Assembly: GCA_017979445.1 (NCBI GenBank)
Contig: CM030717.1
Location: 15,457,788 to 15,521,787, forward strand
Direction of reading: 5' to 3'
Source of the DNA: Akebia trifoliata
Taxonomy: Eukaryota; Streptophyta; Magnoliopsida; Ranunculales; Lardizabalaceae
DNA length: 64,000 nt
Part shown: positions 9,457-20,790 of the stretch, piece after piece
Layout: every line of letters begins with the position of its first letter
Numbering within the stretch: the first letter of the stretch is position 1
The notes under the pieces: generated by a model
Databases searched by the model: none
What the model was told of the DNA's origin: nothing
The model's input: only the letters and a program-made list of their open reading frames with translations
Made by a program: the position numbers and the translations under genes

Positions 9457-10860
9457 CTATCTCTTCATATTTTGATTCAAGCTTCTGTCATATGCGCGAC
9501 AATCCGTTGCTTCAATAATTTCCCTGTTCTTCAGTTCTGTCGTTGCCTTAGGGTAGTTGTGCTCATTCTGGCATGGAGCGAATGCACTGTTAAGACCCAT
9601 TGGGTGAATGAAGGAAACTGGATCAATTGATTCGAGTTTGGATATGGATATTAGGTTCAGAGTAGGAGGGGGTTGATTTTGAAAAGTAGGCAAAGGGTTA
9701 ACATTGGGAGTAGTAGGAGTGGGTATGGTGACTTTTCCTTGCTCAATAAGGTCTTGGATAGCATGTCTGAGAGTAATACACCTGTCAAGAATATGACCAG
9801 GCATCTGATGGAATTCACAGAATTGCCCATTATCCATTTTTGGAGGAAGAAGATTAGGCAAATGCTTAGGTTGTAAAGGCGTCAACAATCCCCTTTTCAT
9901 CAATTTTTGATAAGCAACACTAAGGGACATTCCAAGATTGGCAAACTGTCTCATAGGCTTAGTTTGTGAAGGTTGAGTAGCTTGAGGAGATAGTGCGAAT
10001 GAGGTGTTGGCCACTTGTAAGGAATTGACATTAGGCTTGAAATGTTTGGGTTTTGACTCAGACGAGTTACCAAAAAGTCCCGAAGAGTAGGCATCCTCAA
10101 CTTGATTTCCAGCCTCAAGGAGGGATTGAAAAGTAGGAAGGTACTGAGGCATCAAGTACTTGGCATAATTTGGAGTGAGATTCCTGAGGATAATCTTAAC
10201 TTGTTCCTTCTCTTGAGGTCGGTCCCACAGTTGAGCGGCTTTAGCTCTCCATCGAGCAATGAACTCAGTGAAAGTTTCCTCAGGTTTTTGTTTAGTAGTT
10301 TCTAAATCTCTTCTTGTGAGTTCAATATCCGTGTTGAATGAATATCGACCAATAAACTCTTTCATCAATTCATGCCATGTTCCTACCCGAGATGAGTCTA
10401 ATGACATTAACCAGCGTAGTGCAGGACCTGTCAGGGTTCTTTGAAAAAGTTGAGCCATCTGTTCTTCATTTAGACCCTGAGATTGCATTATGCCGACATA
10501 TACTTTTAAGTGAGTCCTAGGGGATCCAATACCGTCAAACTTCTCCATATCTGGCATTGTGAACTTTTCTGGTAGACGGACCGTGGGAAACAAGGTCATT
10601 GATCCTAACCCAAGAGTAAGATCATCAGGGTCTTTGATGTTCTTCAAAGCAGTTTCAACTTGAGTTATTTGATGAGCTAGGACAAGGTCAACGTGTAACT
10701 GATCATCTTCTTGGTTTTCAACGAGGTCAAACACATCCTGAGGTTCTATAGCTTTATCTTTTCCCTTTTCAATTTTCAGGGATTCAATTTGTGTTTGGAC
10801 AGAGGTAATAATTTGGGCTTGAAAAGATTCTAAAATCTGACGGAGCGCAGCTTCATCCAT
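9457..10860 (-). CDS. gag: E1 Gag (Ty3/gypsy retrotransposon gag)
   Basis: Structural protein that would form the virus-like particle and package element RNA. The ATG at 10858-10860 gives 467 residues. The open frame continues upstream to a GTG at 10981-10983, with residues conserved in E2, so an upstream exon or start is possible. The central capsid region contains FDGIGSPRTHLKVYVGIM, LTGPALRWLMSLD and FTEFIARWRAKAAQLW, typical of Retrotrans_gag. Near the C-terminus CEFHQMPGHILDRC gives a C-H-H-C knuckle variant seen in Tat-type Gags. Relative to E2 the end is frameshifted by a 2-base insertion near 9480, so it stops early (SLNQNMKR). No pol follows. Otherwise intact and about 93-95% similar to the E2 Gag by eye. 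Confidence 0.92.
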   Translation of the reverse strand: MDEAALRQILESFQAQIITSVQTQIESLKIEKGKDKAIEPQDVFDLVENQEDDQLHVDLVLAHQITQVETALKNIKDPDDLTLGLGSMTLFPTVRLPEKFTMPDMEKFDGIGSPRTHLKVYVGIMQSQGLNEEQMAQLFQRTLTGPALRWLMSLDSSRVGTWHELMKEFIGRYSFNTDIELTRRDLETTKQKPEETFTEFIARWRAKAAQLWDRPQEKEQVKIILRNLTPNYAKYLMPQYLPTFQSLLEAGNQVEDAYSSGLFGNSSESKPKHFKPNVNSLQVANTSFALSPQATQPSQTKPMRQFANLGMSLSVAYQKLMKRGLLTPLQPKHLPNLLPPKMDNGQFCEFHQMPGHILDRCITLRHAIQDLIEQGKVTIPTPTTPNVNPLPTFQNQPPPTLNLISISKLESIDPVSFIHPMGLNSAFAPCQNEHNYPKATTELKNREIIEATDCRAYDRSLNQNMKR

Positions 10861-11624
10861 GATACTCGTTTCTTCTTGTGGCAATGACTGACTACTTGGC
10901 AATGGTACTCTAGAAAGACGACTCTTTTCACGTACCCAAAGTGGTACAGATGGAGGTTTAGAACGTTTAGGACCAATTATCACCTGATTGGAAGTAAACC
11001 AAGGTTAACCATTGACTCTAAAGGTTTGACTCTTAACCACATGATTTAAGTTTTGATATAAAATAGCCCAAGTCTGACGGAAAATCGAATCCAAATGCAC
11101 CATAAGTCTATAGTGACCCAGAAAGTGAGAAAGGTTAGATGCGGGTCTACTCCTGATTGGGATTGAACCTTTGATCAGATAAATTAATTTGATCTTAAGA
11201 TAGAATCTTTCTAGATAAAGTGGTCTGGATCTTTAAAAGTGAAACCAATTAGTCCAACTGATTTGGTATTGATCAGTTTGATCAATTTGTCCATTGGGTC
11301 AACTGGTTTAAGTGGTTCAAATTAATCAGTACATTTCACCGATTGGGTAGGACCGATATTGCGGGTTTTGTTTGATTATTCTGGATCGGTCCGCCCACCT
11401 ACCTATTGGTTGGATTGAATAAAGCAACCCAAGAACACCCATAGTCAATTCGGGTCGTGACATATAGGAAGGCTTCTAGACTCTAGGTTTACTACGTGCA
11501 ATGCATTTTTTTATCTAGCCACCCTTGCCCAAGCACACCTATATACCTCTCGATACGTGGTGACTTGGTTTGATATACCGTATAGGTGATAATCTAAAAT
11601 CTCAACTCACTTCTCTGAAGTCAA

Positions 11625-11728
11625 AAACAACCAGTTTGATCTCCAGTTGAGAGGTGGCGCACAATGCTGAGCAAGGGCCCACTTAAATACCTCTCGTCTA
11701 GAATAGACGTAGTCTATCCCCCTCGTAC
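11625..11728 (-). other. Leader module shared by E and G elements (E1 copy)
   Basis: On the minus strand: ACGAGGGGGATAGACTACG, TCTATTC, a variable middle, then ATTGTGCGCCACCTCTC and GGAGATC. The plus-strand leader of element G has the same words in the same order and spacing at 21432-21540. Copies also lie in E2 (about 29180-29276) and E3 (about 53432-53533). Conservation between a coding and a gag-only family suggests a cis-acting RNA signal. Confidence 0.6.
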
Positions 11729-12879
11729 AGTAGGGTACAGCGGGGCAAGATCTTGCTTAGGCACCGGTTTTAACCAAGAAGTGCAATTGATATACTTAGA
11801 TTATCTTTTATACCTACGGGTACGAGTCAAGAGTTGTAGCTTTCATAAATGGTTTGGCATCCCACGAGGGGACCGACCACGTACTAGTACTACGTTGACA
11901 ATCGGGACATGTGACTGTGTGGCTTACAATAGGACAAAGGCTCAGGTCACCCCAGCATGGGTGCATCAATATGTCTCTCAGAATCACCTGATCAGACGGT
12001 ATTGATGCCCCAGTTCGATATACCCTAAGCTACGTGACTGGAGTTGTGGGTTTCATGAATGACGTCGCATCTCCGAAGAGACCGGGCCACGCACTAGTGC
12101 CACGTTGGCTAAATGGGACGTGTAAGTGAGTAAAGCAGTAAACGTGCATGTGGTGTGTGCAAAGCAAGGGTAGGGTGTGCCCGGGACCTTTTCCAAACAA
12201 ATGGGCCCATGGCCCAATCAAACCAATTATAACATGAACTATATGGATATAAGCACTATTCCAATCACATAAACATTTAATCATGATCAACATTATGACC
12301 AACATCAAACATGTATTCCCAATGACATTATAGCATATTAAATAGGCAATTATCATGAATTAATAATATGGTCCGAACCATGGAAATAAGCATGCACATC
12401 ACCTTCATATACCAATCATGGTAGTTTATAGTCCCGATCATCGCAATATTTTGATAAATTTCATAGTCCAATCAAGGGTGTTTTGGGGCGACCCGAAATA
12501 ATTCGAAATTTCTAAGGGTTTTGAATTGAGTGTATAATAATGATCAATGAAATAAAGAGGATGGTTTTGTTCATCATTTTTTCATTTTTTATTTTAATTT
12601 TTTTAAAAAAATAAGTTGAGCCCAATCAAGGAAATTCAAGAAACAAAACAACTTGAGCATATGTCGCCAATTTAAAAAAATTTGATTCCATTATTTTTTG
12701 AACTTCCCTTTTTTTTTAAAAAAAACTTTCTATTCTTTATTTTTTTTATTTTGATTTTCCTTCTTGTGAAACAAATTAATTTCCCCCTTTTTTCAGAAAA
12801 TAAATTGATCTTAAAAAAACAAGATAATTTTGGGAAACCGAATAAATGCCGATGCCGATAATCGAGCTCATCCAGCACA

Positions 12880-13200
12880 TGTCGAGATCAGCCATGCCGT
12901 TTTAAAACAGCAGGATAACATCAAGCTCGCCTCATGACAGCAGCTTATCGTCGAGATCAGCCGCGGCTTAACGTCGAGATCAATTTATAACAACAGCTTA
13001 ACGTCGAGATCAACAATGGCTTAACGTCGAGATCAACAGCAGCTTACCGTCGAGATCAACTTATAACAGCAGCTTAACGTCGAGATCAACAGAAGCTTAA
13101 TCGTCGAGATCAACTCATAACAGCAGACCAGCGTCGAGATTAACTCATAACAGCAGACCAGCGTCGAGATCAACCTATAACAGCGTCGAGATCAGCATGC
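12880..13200 (-). repeat. CGTCGAGATCAAC tandem array, E1 only
   Basis: About eleven copies of CGTCGAGATCA with 15-25-base spacers rich in CAGCAGCTTAA. Absent from the matching position of E2 and E3. No coding sense. Confidence 0.65.
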
Positions 13201-14377
13201 AACATGGGATTTTTCGACGAATTGTTCGCCATTTCAGTTCTGTAATGAAAGAAATCTCTTTCTGAACTTCTTGAATGGCGATTTTAATCTTTTATTTAAA
13301 AGAAATAGGGTGAAGAACCACGCTTCAACCAATCTCCACAGAGATCTTCATGTTCAATCGAGATCAGAAGTATCTTCCTTACAGCTGATCGGGCAAGACA
13401 GCCATTAAAGTCGAGACATGGGGACGATTTTTGAGCGAAGAAAATATGAAGTAATTCAGGAAACAGCGCCCCATACCAGTCCGTTGATCCATCGTTGATC
13501 AATCGTTGATCAATCGATAATCAGGATGAAAGCAAAACTCAAACGGTTGATCCTTAAATTGGCCGAGATTAATGAGCCAAGAGGCCGGTTAAAAACCTTT
13601 GAGGAGCAAGGTTTTCGAGTCTCTGTTGAGACAGTAGAACCGAATGAAGAAGACGATGGTTCTCTTTTTAAAAAAAAAATTTTAAAGGGTTGAATGGAAA
13701 TAAATAAAATGGGTTTTTTATTAACAGCCCCCTCAAATTGATTTGCTATGCACACACCTCCCCCAACAGTTTCTGCCGACAGAAATTCAAGAATTTTTTT
13801 TTTTTTTTTTTTTTTAATTTTACTGTTTGAGATGCTGTCAATGGGCAGCCTCTCTTGCCTATAAAACGTCTTTAAAAAAAATGAAAACAGCTACCTAAAA
13901 AACGAGTTATATCGGACATGTTTCCCCTTTTTTTCAAAAAGAATCCTTTGTCATCCAAAAATGGATCGACATGCTTTTAAAAATAAAAATAAAAAGAAAC
14001 CTTTGTTTCATTATCTCATCCTCAACGATCATTATTCCACCCTCAACCAAGTATCCGTTGAAACTTGGTATTATTTAAAGTCACCCCAAGTGACTCTCAA
14101 TTGAATTATATAAGAATAATAATATGCCGGAATAACATATTCAAAATTGAACCGAAATTAATGGTTAAACCCACCAATAAAAACTAGAATAACGTATTCA
14201 AAGTTGAACCGAAATTAATGGTTAAACCCACCAACAAAAAAAAATCAGATAAACGAACAATAAGAATTAACTAATTAACAATTAAATAGAATCAAGTAAA
14301 ACTAGAAAAAAAAAAAAAAAAACTAGGTGATTGGCAATGTTCCCATACTTGGGGTTTTTCAAGTCTGATCCTCAATG

Positions 14378-14395
14378 TCCCCAGTGGAGTCGCCA
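14378..14395 (-). other. E1 primer-binding site
   Basis: The minus strand reads TGGCGACTCCACTGGGGA one base inside the 5' LTR. It starts with TGG, complementary to a tRNA CCA end. Tat/Ogre elements are reported to use a tRNA-Arg primer; the tRNA identity here was not checked against a tRNA set. Confidence 0.85.
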
Positions 14396-14396
14396 C

Positions 14397-16164
14397 TGAA
14401 AGCGCCCTCAATCCGCGGGGTGCGCGGATCCGCTTTTGACCCTTGAGGTTTGGGAGTCGCCACCTAGTTATTACGGTCTAGGAACCGATCAATGACTCTA
14501 AACGGATAAAAACTAATCTAAAACCAAGAAAACTGAATTCGGGGATCATGTTACGGGATTGGAAGGTGTTAGGCACCAATCCCGCCCGGCCAAAGCCGGT
14601 CTCTACTAAATTCCCAAGTAAATTACATTGCTAAAACCTAGATAAAAATAAATAAAAAAAAATACCTTTCCGATGCAAGGACTTTATTCCCTCAGATCTG
14701 ACAAAAATAGCTCCTTGTACCGTGCTCCCTTGCTTCGTTCTGTTTCCGGATTTGACTTCGGATCTCCGAGGCAAGGTATCTCCTTGTTTTTGAATCTAAA
14801 CTCTTCAAGTTCGTTGAGGATTTGGGAGTGTTTTTAGAAGGCTTTTGGGTGTTTTCTAGACTAAAATTGAATGAGGGATGTTAGCTAAGGAGTTGGGGCT
14901 CCAAAACTAGGGTTTATGGGGGGCTAGGGGGGCTTCTAGACCTACTTCTCTTAGGGTTTATGAGTTGATACGAAAATAGGGTGTGAGCACCTCTATTTAT
15001 AGATGTTTTTAGGGATTGATTTGGATAGAGTTAGTGTTTAATTAGAGATCTTTTAATTAGAGTTGTGTTTTAGTTTGACTTGTTTTAGGTAGAATTGTGT
15101 TTTAATTAGAATTGTTTTAAGTAGAATTGTGTTTTAATTCAAATTGTTTTAGTTAGAATTGTTTTTAAGTTAGAACTCTATTAGATAGAGTTATTATTTA
15201 ATTAGATCTCTATTATTACTTTTGGTCTTATTTGATTGACTTTTAATGTTTTGACTTTAGTCTTAATTGATTGACTTTCAATATCTTGACTTTAGTCTTG
15301 CTTAATTGACTTTAATTTTGACTTCAGTTTCACTTGATTGACTTTAATACCTTGACTTCAGTCTTGCTTGATTTACTTTAAATTTTTGGAGAAGGCCCCT
15401 CCATTATTTCTTTAATTCTTTGAACCCCCAAATGGAGGGGTCCTTAAAGAAATATCCCACGAACCCTCAACAATTTTGCCTGAGAGTCCGATTGATCGAT
15501 TTTTTAGGTTCAAAATTTTAAATTAATTTCATTAATATTTTACTTTAATTATTTAATGTTTTATTTATTAATTTCGAATTTTTTTAATTATGAAAATTGT
15601 GAAATTACCGTTTTTGCCCCCGGAGAGGACTTTTCACGTTTTAAGTCGGTTTTTAATGTTCTAAGATGTTTTAGAATCGATTTTTCGTAAGGAATTCAAT
15701 GGAAATATTATTTTGTGTTATTTATGAAATTTTTTGTGTGAAATGGTCGTGAACTTTATGAGGGGCATTTTCGTAATTTTGTCGAATTCTGTGAAAATTG
15801 ACGAAATGATTTATTTGGTTTCGATTTGTTGTTTTATGTGTTTGAATGAGTTTTCCTAAGCGTAACGTAGGCTCTAGGGTTGTTTTGAGATTAGGGGTAT
15901 TTTGGTAATTTGATAGTTTTTAGTGAATTTTATCGTGAAGCTTCTTTTTGGTTTGCAAGATGATGATTTCTATATTTCTGGGGTCGTATTTACCTAGCGT
16001 AGCGTGGTTTCTAAGGTTTTGTTAGTTTGAGATACCTCATCCGGATTTCTGAAACACATCTGGTAACAAAATAAAGCAATGGAATACACATCCATCATTG
16101 GGAATCATTGCGATCGGGTTGACGAGTTGATTAATCAGGCGAGTGCAAAAATGGGGTGTCTACA
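14397..16164 (-). repeat. E1 5' LTR
   Basis: 1,768 bp, paired with 4099-5864. By eye it differs at about 14 positions including single-base indels. It is followed by the right GTATC duplication. Confidence 0.95.
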
Positions 16165-16169
16165 GTATC

Positions 16170-16868
16170 CGCAGCTTCCTTATTCTTCTTTCTCTTGTTG
16201 CTCTTTTTCTTGTCCTTTGAAGTGGTGGCTAAGTGAGTATTTGATGTACTTTCCTACTTCAATCTCTTCTCTTCCTGAACACAGTGTGAGATGAGCTCAT
16301 TTAGGGACCAAGAGTCCCTTTGGCAGTTATAGCTCACCTTGAACTGACTGAACTGTGCTGGAAGGGATATCAGAACCAAATACACTAACAAGTCTTCAGA
16401 CAAATTCAACTTGAGTGCTTTCAATTTTGAAGCTAGATGATACATTTCCATAATATACTCCCTTATGTTTCCTTTGCCTGTGTACCTCATGGAGATAAGT
16501 TTTTCTAAGATTGTACTTGTTTCAGTCTTTTCATTCTTAGCAAACCTTTTCTCAAGATCCTCAAGGAAACCCTTAGCTGTATCTCTACTTGATCAGACAC
16601 AGTGCCCGTAAAAGCTTCTGAAATGGCACTTTTGATGACAATAAAACTTATGCGGTTAGACTTTTCCTATTTTCTATCTCCCTCTTTTCATCTGAGGTAC
16701 TCTTTTCAGTGTGATTAGCGGGTTTGGGAACCTTCAACGCAAGGTCTAGGTCCATGATTCCGAGAGTGATTAGGATATTCTCTTGCCATGCCTTAAAGTT
16801 TGTGCCATTCAATATGAGAATGGAATTGATGTTTGCAGTAATATTAGCAGTAGAAGGAGAAACTTAAT
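16170..16868 (-). pseudogene. Copia Gag, N-terminal and UBN2 part
   Basis: Continuation of the minus-strand copia element on the other side of E1. It encodes a DUF4219-like start (INSIPILNGTNFKAWQENI) and, in the frame 16254-16490, the UBN2 region (REYIMEMYHLASKLKALKL, FSQFKVSYN, ELISHCVQEEKRLK). A lysine-rich segment then ends at the GTATC duplication in the same frame as the zinc knuckle at 4093. Stops and frameshifts lie between 16490 and 16660. Gag would assemble the copia particle. Confidence 0.82.
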
Positions 16869-17190
16869 ATAGAACAAAACAAACAAAATAAACACACAAA
16901 CTCACATAAGTACCAAAACATGCAATAATAATTTCAAATAAAGGTAAGCCCTATCACAAGACATCGATTACAACATTAATATCTAATCTTTGGACAAAAA
17001 TATTAACTTGTAAGTGATATCTTTGTGTAGTAATTAACACTGATAATAAAATAACATGTCAAACAATGAATCTTCCTTTGAGCCGATTAATTGCTCACAT
17101 GTATAACCAAATAATTATCACATGTTTATTACCACAAGTGCACATGTAATTTTGTCAAATATAAATCTTCTTTTGGGTTCGGATACCACT
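16869..17190 (-). other. Copia leader and primer-binding site
   Basis: AT-rich leader upstream of the copia gag. At about 17178-17187 the minus strand reads AAGTGGTATCCGAACCC just after the LTR end CCAACA. This matches a Met-tRNA-type PBS (TGGTATC) with a 3-base spacer. Confidence 0.65.
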
Positions 17191-17303
17191 TTGTTGGAAA
17201 AAATCCAAATATGAAAACCATCACAAAAAACCAAGATCTATCATGTAAATCAACAAAAAGATAAACTAGATGCGGAAGTATACATGAATCCATTAATACC
17301 ATC
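17191..17303 (-). repeat. Copia 5' LTR, first piece
   Basis: Begins TGTTGGAA as written on the plus strand, the usual inverted end of copia LTRs. It runs into CCATC at 17299-17303, where element G is inserted, and resumes at 63549. Confidence 0.75.
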
Positions 17304-19594
17304 AGTAGACACCTCAATTTGAACGGGCCCTTACTCGAAAGAGCCCAAAAATAGTAATTTTTCAATAAACTTGGCTAACGGGCCTCGAAAGCCCGAAGCA
17401 TTAAAATCTGACATTTTTACCAAAATCCAAGCCTCTAACACCTCTCAATGAGTTAATAGGTCCACCTACCCCGCTTCATTCAAATTATCGATCTTCCAAC
17501 AAAATAGGCCAACGGGCCTCTAAGGCCCAAAACATTAAAAAATGGCAACTTTGAGTAAACCGAGACCCCTAAAATCTCCCAATGGTCTAGGGGACCTACA
17601 AAAAGGGTTGTGACCCATCCTACACATGTTCAACATCACCACCCCACCTTTATATCCAAGAAAAATCGAACGATCGATGAAATCCTTCAACGGGCCCAAA
17701 AAGCTCGATTTGCCAACACGTGGCATTTTTGATCAAATCAATGATCGCAAAAATCTAAAAAAAAAATTAAAAATAAAAATTAAAAAAATAAAATGTGAGA
17801 CTTGGGATACTTACCTTTCATCTACCTTTCACCGCTCTACCTCCAAACCCGTAAACACCCTAAGCCCAATCGAGGCCCACAAACCTTTACCTCTTTCCAA
17901 AAATAATTTCTCTCCTTACCCTCAACCTAAAATCAACCACATATCACCTAAATTTTAAAACAAACCATCCTAAAAAATCCAACTGACAAACAAACCTTAT
18001 CCAAATCAAAATAGCCCACAACCCTCTAAAAAGCCCAAGCCCAATATATCAAAATCCACAAACCATTATCCATACCCAATCCATTATCCAACCCACCACC
18101 CTAACCCATCATCCATTACCCACATCAACCAATCACCTTCCCAAACCTCAAAAGATGACACATGTCATCACCATCCTTCACTTCCCTCATCTAATCACTT
18201 AACCCCATCACCATTCTCTAAAGAACTCATCTAACCCACCTCACCTCTCTCTTAAATCACCTCAACACATACCCTACCCTAACCGAACCTATCCCCATTC
18301 TCTAACCACCAACATCACAACCCATACCCAACATACCCTAACCTATCATCATTCTCTAACATTAACAACCACCCACATCACAATCCACATCTACACCCAT
18401 CATTCTCCTTAAAACACTCTAATAAAATCACCTCAACCCATACTCCTCTCATCTTCAACTAACCAACCCATACTCCTCTCTTTAATCAAACAACCACCAT
18501 CAACCAATCAACCAATCTCATCACCTCACTCTCTTATCACATATGCCACATGGCATAATCCCCTTTCTTCTCCAAAAAACCAATCTACCCACCTCTTACA
18601 CAACCTATTCTCCTAAACCTAAACACCTCACCTCTTCAACCAACCTAACACTCCTTTTCTCAAACAACCCTCTTACATCCCCACTCCCCCATCAACCATC
18701 AATCATCTCACCCTACCAAACACTCTACCCAAATGGATTTGGGTATGATCCAAACCATTTGGGTCAAAACCTTAGTCATTTTCATTCTTTACAAAACTAC
18801 CCCCAAATTTTCTCCAAATTTCATATCCCCATCTTCTAAAAATCATGCCATTACCCATTCTCCCAACTTTTAAACCCATTATACCCCCAAACCTCTCCTA
18901 AACATCTATAAATACCTCTCCCTCCTTCCAAAAATGGTTACCAAGTTTTGTTAAAAAAAAGAAATCTAATCTCTACTCATCTCTTTCTTATTCTCCTACT
19001 CTCACTATAACTTTAAAAAATACATACATACTCTCTCATAGCCTACTAAGAACTCAAGAGAAGTCAAGAAGAAGAAGAAAAGAAGATCAAGAGTACAAGG
19101 TGGGTTCGAAGTACACCCTCCCTCTCTCTTTCTATCCTCTCCTTCTCCCTCTTCTAACATCCCCTTCTTCTCTTTTATTTTTATTTTAAATGAGTGGACC
19201 CCAAGGCTAAAGGTTCATAAGGGTCATTTCCATCAATGAAATGATCCTATGATCAAGTCGAAAATGAATCCCTATCTAGTGTACAAAATGCACACACGTG
19301 GCACTTTTATTTTTTCCTTTTTTATTATCAAATGACCGAGCTATGTAGAGGTTACCGCCACTTGGTGGGAAGAAAAGGGTGCCTAACACCTTTCCTTTTC
19401 TCCAACCGAGCCACTTACCTAAATCCCAAGGTTGATTACCCCTTATCCATCGTGAGTCACTAAAATGCCAAAAATGGTAATTTTTCGAAAAATGTACATC
19501 GGGTGACCATTCACACCCACTTATAATATGAATGGTGGCGACTCTAATTCATCGTAGATGTGGCTGTCGTAATGACCAAAGCCATGTATCTACA
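17304..19594 (+). repeat. G 5' LTR
   Basis: 2,291 bp. It starts AGTAGACACC where TG is expected (first base changed) and ends GTATCTACA. U3 between about 17800 and 18900 has almost no G on the plus strand, being made of C, A and T (CCCACC, CTAACC, CATC words). The short frames 17626-17958 and 18543-18839 are low-complexity read-through of this stretch, not genes. Confidence 0.9.
18907..18914 (+). promoter_or_regulatory. TATA box of G LTR
   Basis: TATAAATA followed by a pyrimidine tract; the same motif is at 62850-62857 in the 3' LTR. It places the sense transcription start near 18940. Confidence 0.6.
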
Positions 19595-19596
19595 GC

Positions 19597-19614
19597 TGGC
19601 GACTCTACTGGGGA
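19597..19614 (+). other. G primer-binding site
   Basis: TGGCGACTCTACTGGGGA, two bases inside the LTR. It differs by one base from the E1/E2 PBS (CCA in place of CTA at the centre), so G and E probably use the same tRNA species. Confidence 0.85.
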
Positions 19615-20319
19615 TAGTATGGCTCACCCTCGCGAGTAACTCTGTCATTTAAAAAAAATAGATTTTTGTTTTACTAATGTCGTGTGTTGGTTGTTGTTTG
19701 TGTGTTTGTTTCATACAAGTCTTCATTTCTATGATCACATTGTAATATTTACTTACATTTTTGTTTTGATTCATTATGATATTTGTAAGGGGGTCGATGA
19801 AAAATAATGAATTAAAATGCACACATGTACTTGCGAGCATAGCCTCACTTCCAAGCCACCCCACCCTCAATGTACTTAGCCCCGATGCTTAGTAGTTCCA
19901 CGGCATGAGATTGTTATTTCAAGTGTCAGGAACGAATACATCAGATCCGATCACCAATTAACGACGTGTGTACTTTGGTATGCACCGAGGTTTGAAGATC
20001 GGGTAGCCGTAAAGCCACCCACTAAGCCGCATGTATGTGTCCGATTAGACAATACTAGGACACAAGCTTAAGGTTTTACATCGACCCCCCGGATAAAAGT
20101 TGTATTGGTCTAATTGTTGTCAAGCCGTGAAGCCCACATTGTAAGCCCAAGAAGGCATGGTTGTATAGATCATAGGTTTCTTATTTTTCTTATCCTCCTT
20201 CCCTTAGGGGAAACGTGTTGCATCATGCACATACACACACAAAAAAAAATAGAGAAGATGGAAGCAAAACATGGACAAAGAAACAGTTCTGTGAATTTTC
20301 AGAAACTGGATTCCTTCTG
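19615..20319 (+). other. G leader, first part
   Basis: No ORF of note and no repeat recognised. Confidence 0.5.
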
Positions 20320-20547
20320 GTCGGTGTCCATGACACGGATAGACAAAAATATGCCCCATCCGTGTTGGGAACACGGTTGAAGCAATATGTGTCTCATCTG
20401 TGTTAGTAACACGGTTGAAGCAGTGGTTACTCTATCCGTGCCTTGAGCATGGTTGAAACAGTAAATGTCTCATCCGTGCCCAAAACACGGATCACAGAAT
20501 GATAACTACATCCGTGCCATTAACATGGACCAGATTGAACTCGACCT
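20320..20547 (+). repeat. 38-bp dyad array 1 (G leader)
   Basis: Six units start at 20320, 20358, 20396, 20434, 20472 and 20510, exactly 38 bp apart. Each has a 21-bp dyad ATCCGTG(N7)CACGGAT, with the outer units degenerate, followed by a 17-bp spacer often starting TGAAGCA. The innermost pair is either T/A or C/G, keeping the arms complementary. The same unit in the same orientation recurs at 45804 and 60723. Confidence 0.85.
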
Positions 20548-20790
20548 TACAAAATGAACTCGATAGTCCATTTTTGAAGAGGCCCACTTACTATTGAGCA
20601 AATATCAATGACACCCTTAGGAAAATCCTAAGTTTTGGACGAATCAAGTAAAATGGATTTTTGTTAATCAATGCTTTCCAAAAGAAAGAATAAAATAAAA
20701 TAAATATATATATAAAAAAGGGGAAAAATTTATGGATTCTCCAACTCGAAACGATCTTATGAATCGGGCCCCCACTCACATCCATTTAAA
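20548..20790 (+). other. G leader spacer
   Basis: AT-rich, with a TATATATAT run near 20706; nothing else recognised. Confidence 0.4.

Larger units (their letters stand above)
10861..14377 (-). other. E1 leader between PBS and gag
   Basis: About 3.5 kb of untranslated sequence upstream of gag. It contains a roughly 100-bp module shared with E2, E3 and element G (11625-11728) and an E1-specific GTCGAGATCAAC array (12880-13200). The right-hand 2 kb (about 12360-14300) does not align with E2/E3, which carry a 193-bp tandem repeat there. Two copies of a 57-bp repeat lie at about 14131 and 14188. No supported gene; short frames such as 11664-12005 run antisense. Confidence 0.6.
4099..16164 (-). 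mobile_element. E1, gag-only (TR-GAG-like) LTR retrotransposon
   Basis: 12,066 bp bounded by GTATC at 4094-4098 and 16165-16169. LTRs are 4099-5864 and 14397-16164. On the element's own strand (minus) the LTRs start TGTAGACACC and end GCGCTTTCA. The PBS is next to the right-hand LTR and the PPT next to the left-hand one, so the element is transcribed leftward. The only substantial sense ORF is a Ty3/gypsy-type Gag (9457-10860). No protease, RT, RNase H or integrase motif is visible. The structure matches the non-autonomous class described as TR-GAG. LTR differences counted by eye are about 14, so insertion is fairly recent. Confidence 0.93.
839..17303 (-). mobile_element. Degenerate Ty1/copia retrotransposon, interrupted by E1 and G
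   Basis: On the minus strand the order is LTR piece, PBS, gag (UBN2 type), zinc knuckle, protease, GAG_pre-integrase, integrase, RT, RNase H, which is the Ty1/copia order. E1 sits inside the gag: the copia reading frame on either side of the GTATC duplication (4094-4098 and 16165-16169) joins without a shift, KEAAD on one side and DTAS on the other. The 5' LTR is split by element G at CCATC (17299-17303 and 63544-63548). Frameshifts, stops and lost catalytic residues show long inactivity. This is the oldest layer of the nest. Confidence 0.9.

Noticed and set aside
11664..12005. 113-codon plus-strand ORF in E1 leader
   Set aside because: Antisense to the element, not preserved as an ORF in E2 or E3, no motif.
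14378..14395. Possible tRNA gene at the CCCCAGTGGAGTCGCCA sequence
   Set aside because: Only the 3' tRNA-like 18 bases are present, one base from an LTR; it is a primer-binding site.
18543..18839. ORF in G 5' LTR (and its partner at 62505-62816)
   Set aside because: Low-complexity product of the G-poor U3; the two LTR copies differ by frame-breaking indels.
20320..20547. CRISPR-like regular dyad repeats
   Set aside because: Spacers are themselves related between units, the repeats are degenerate, no cas genes exist, and the context is a plant retrotransposon.
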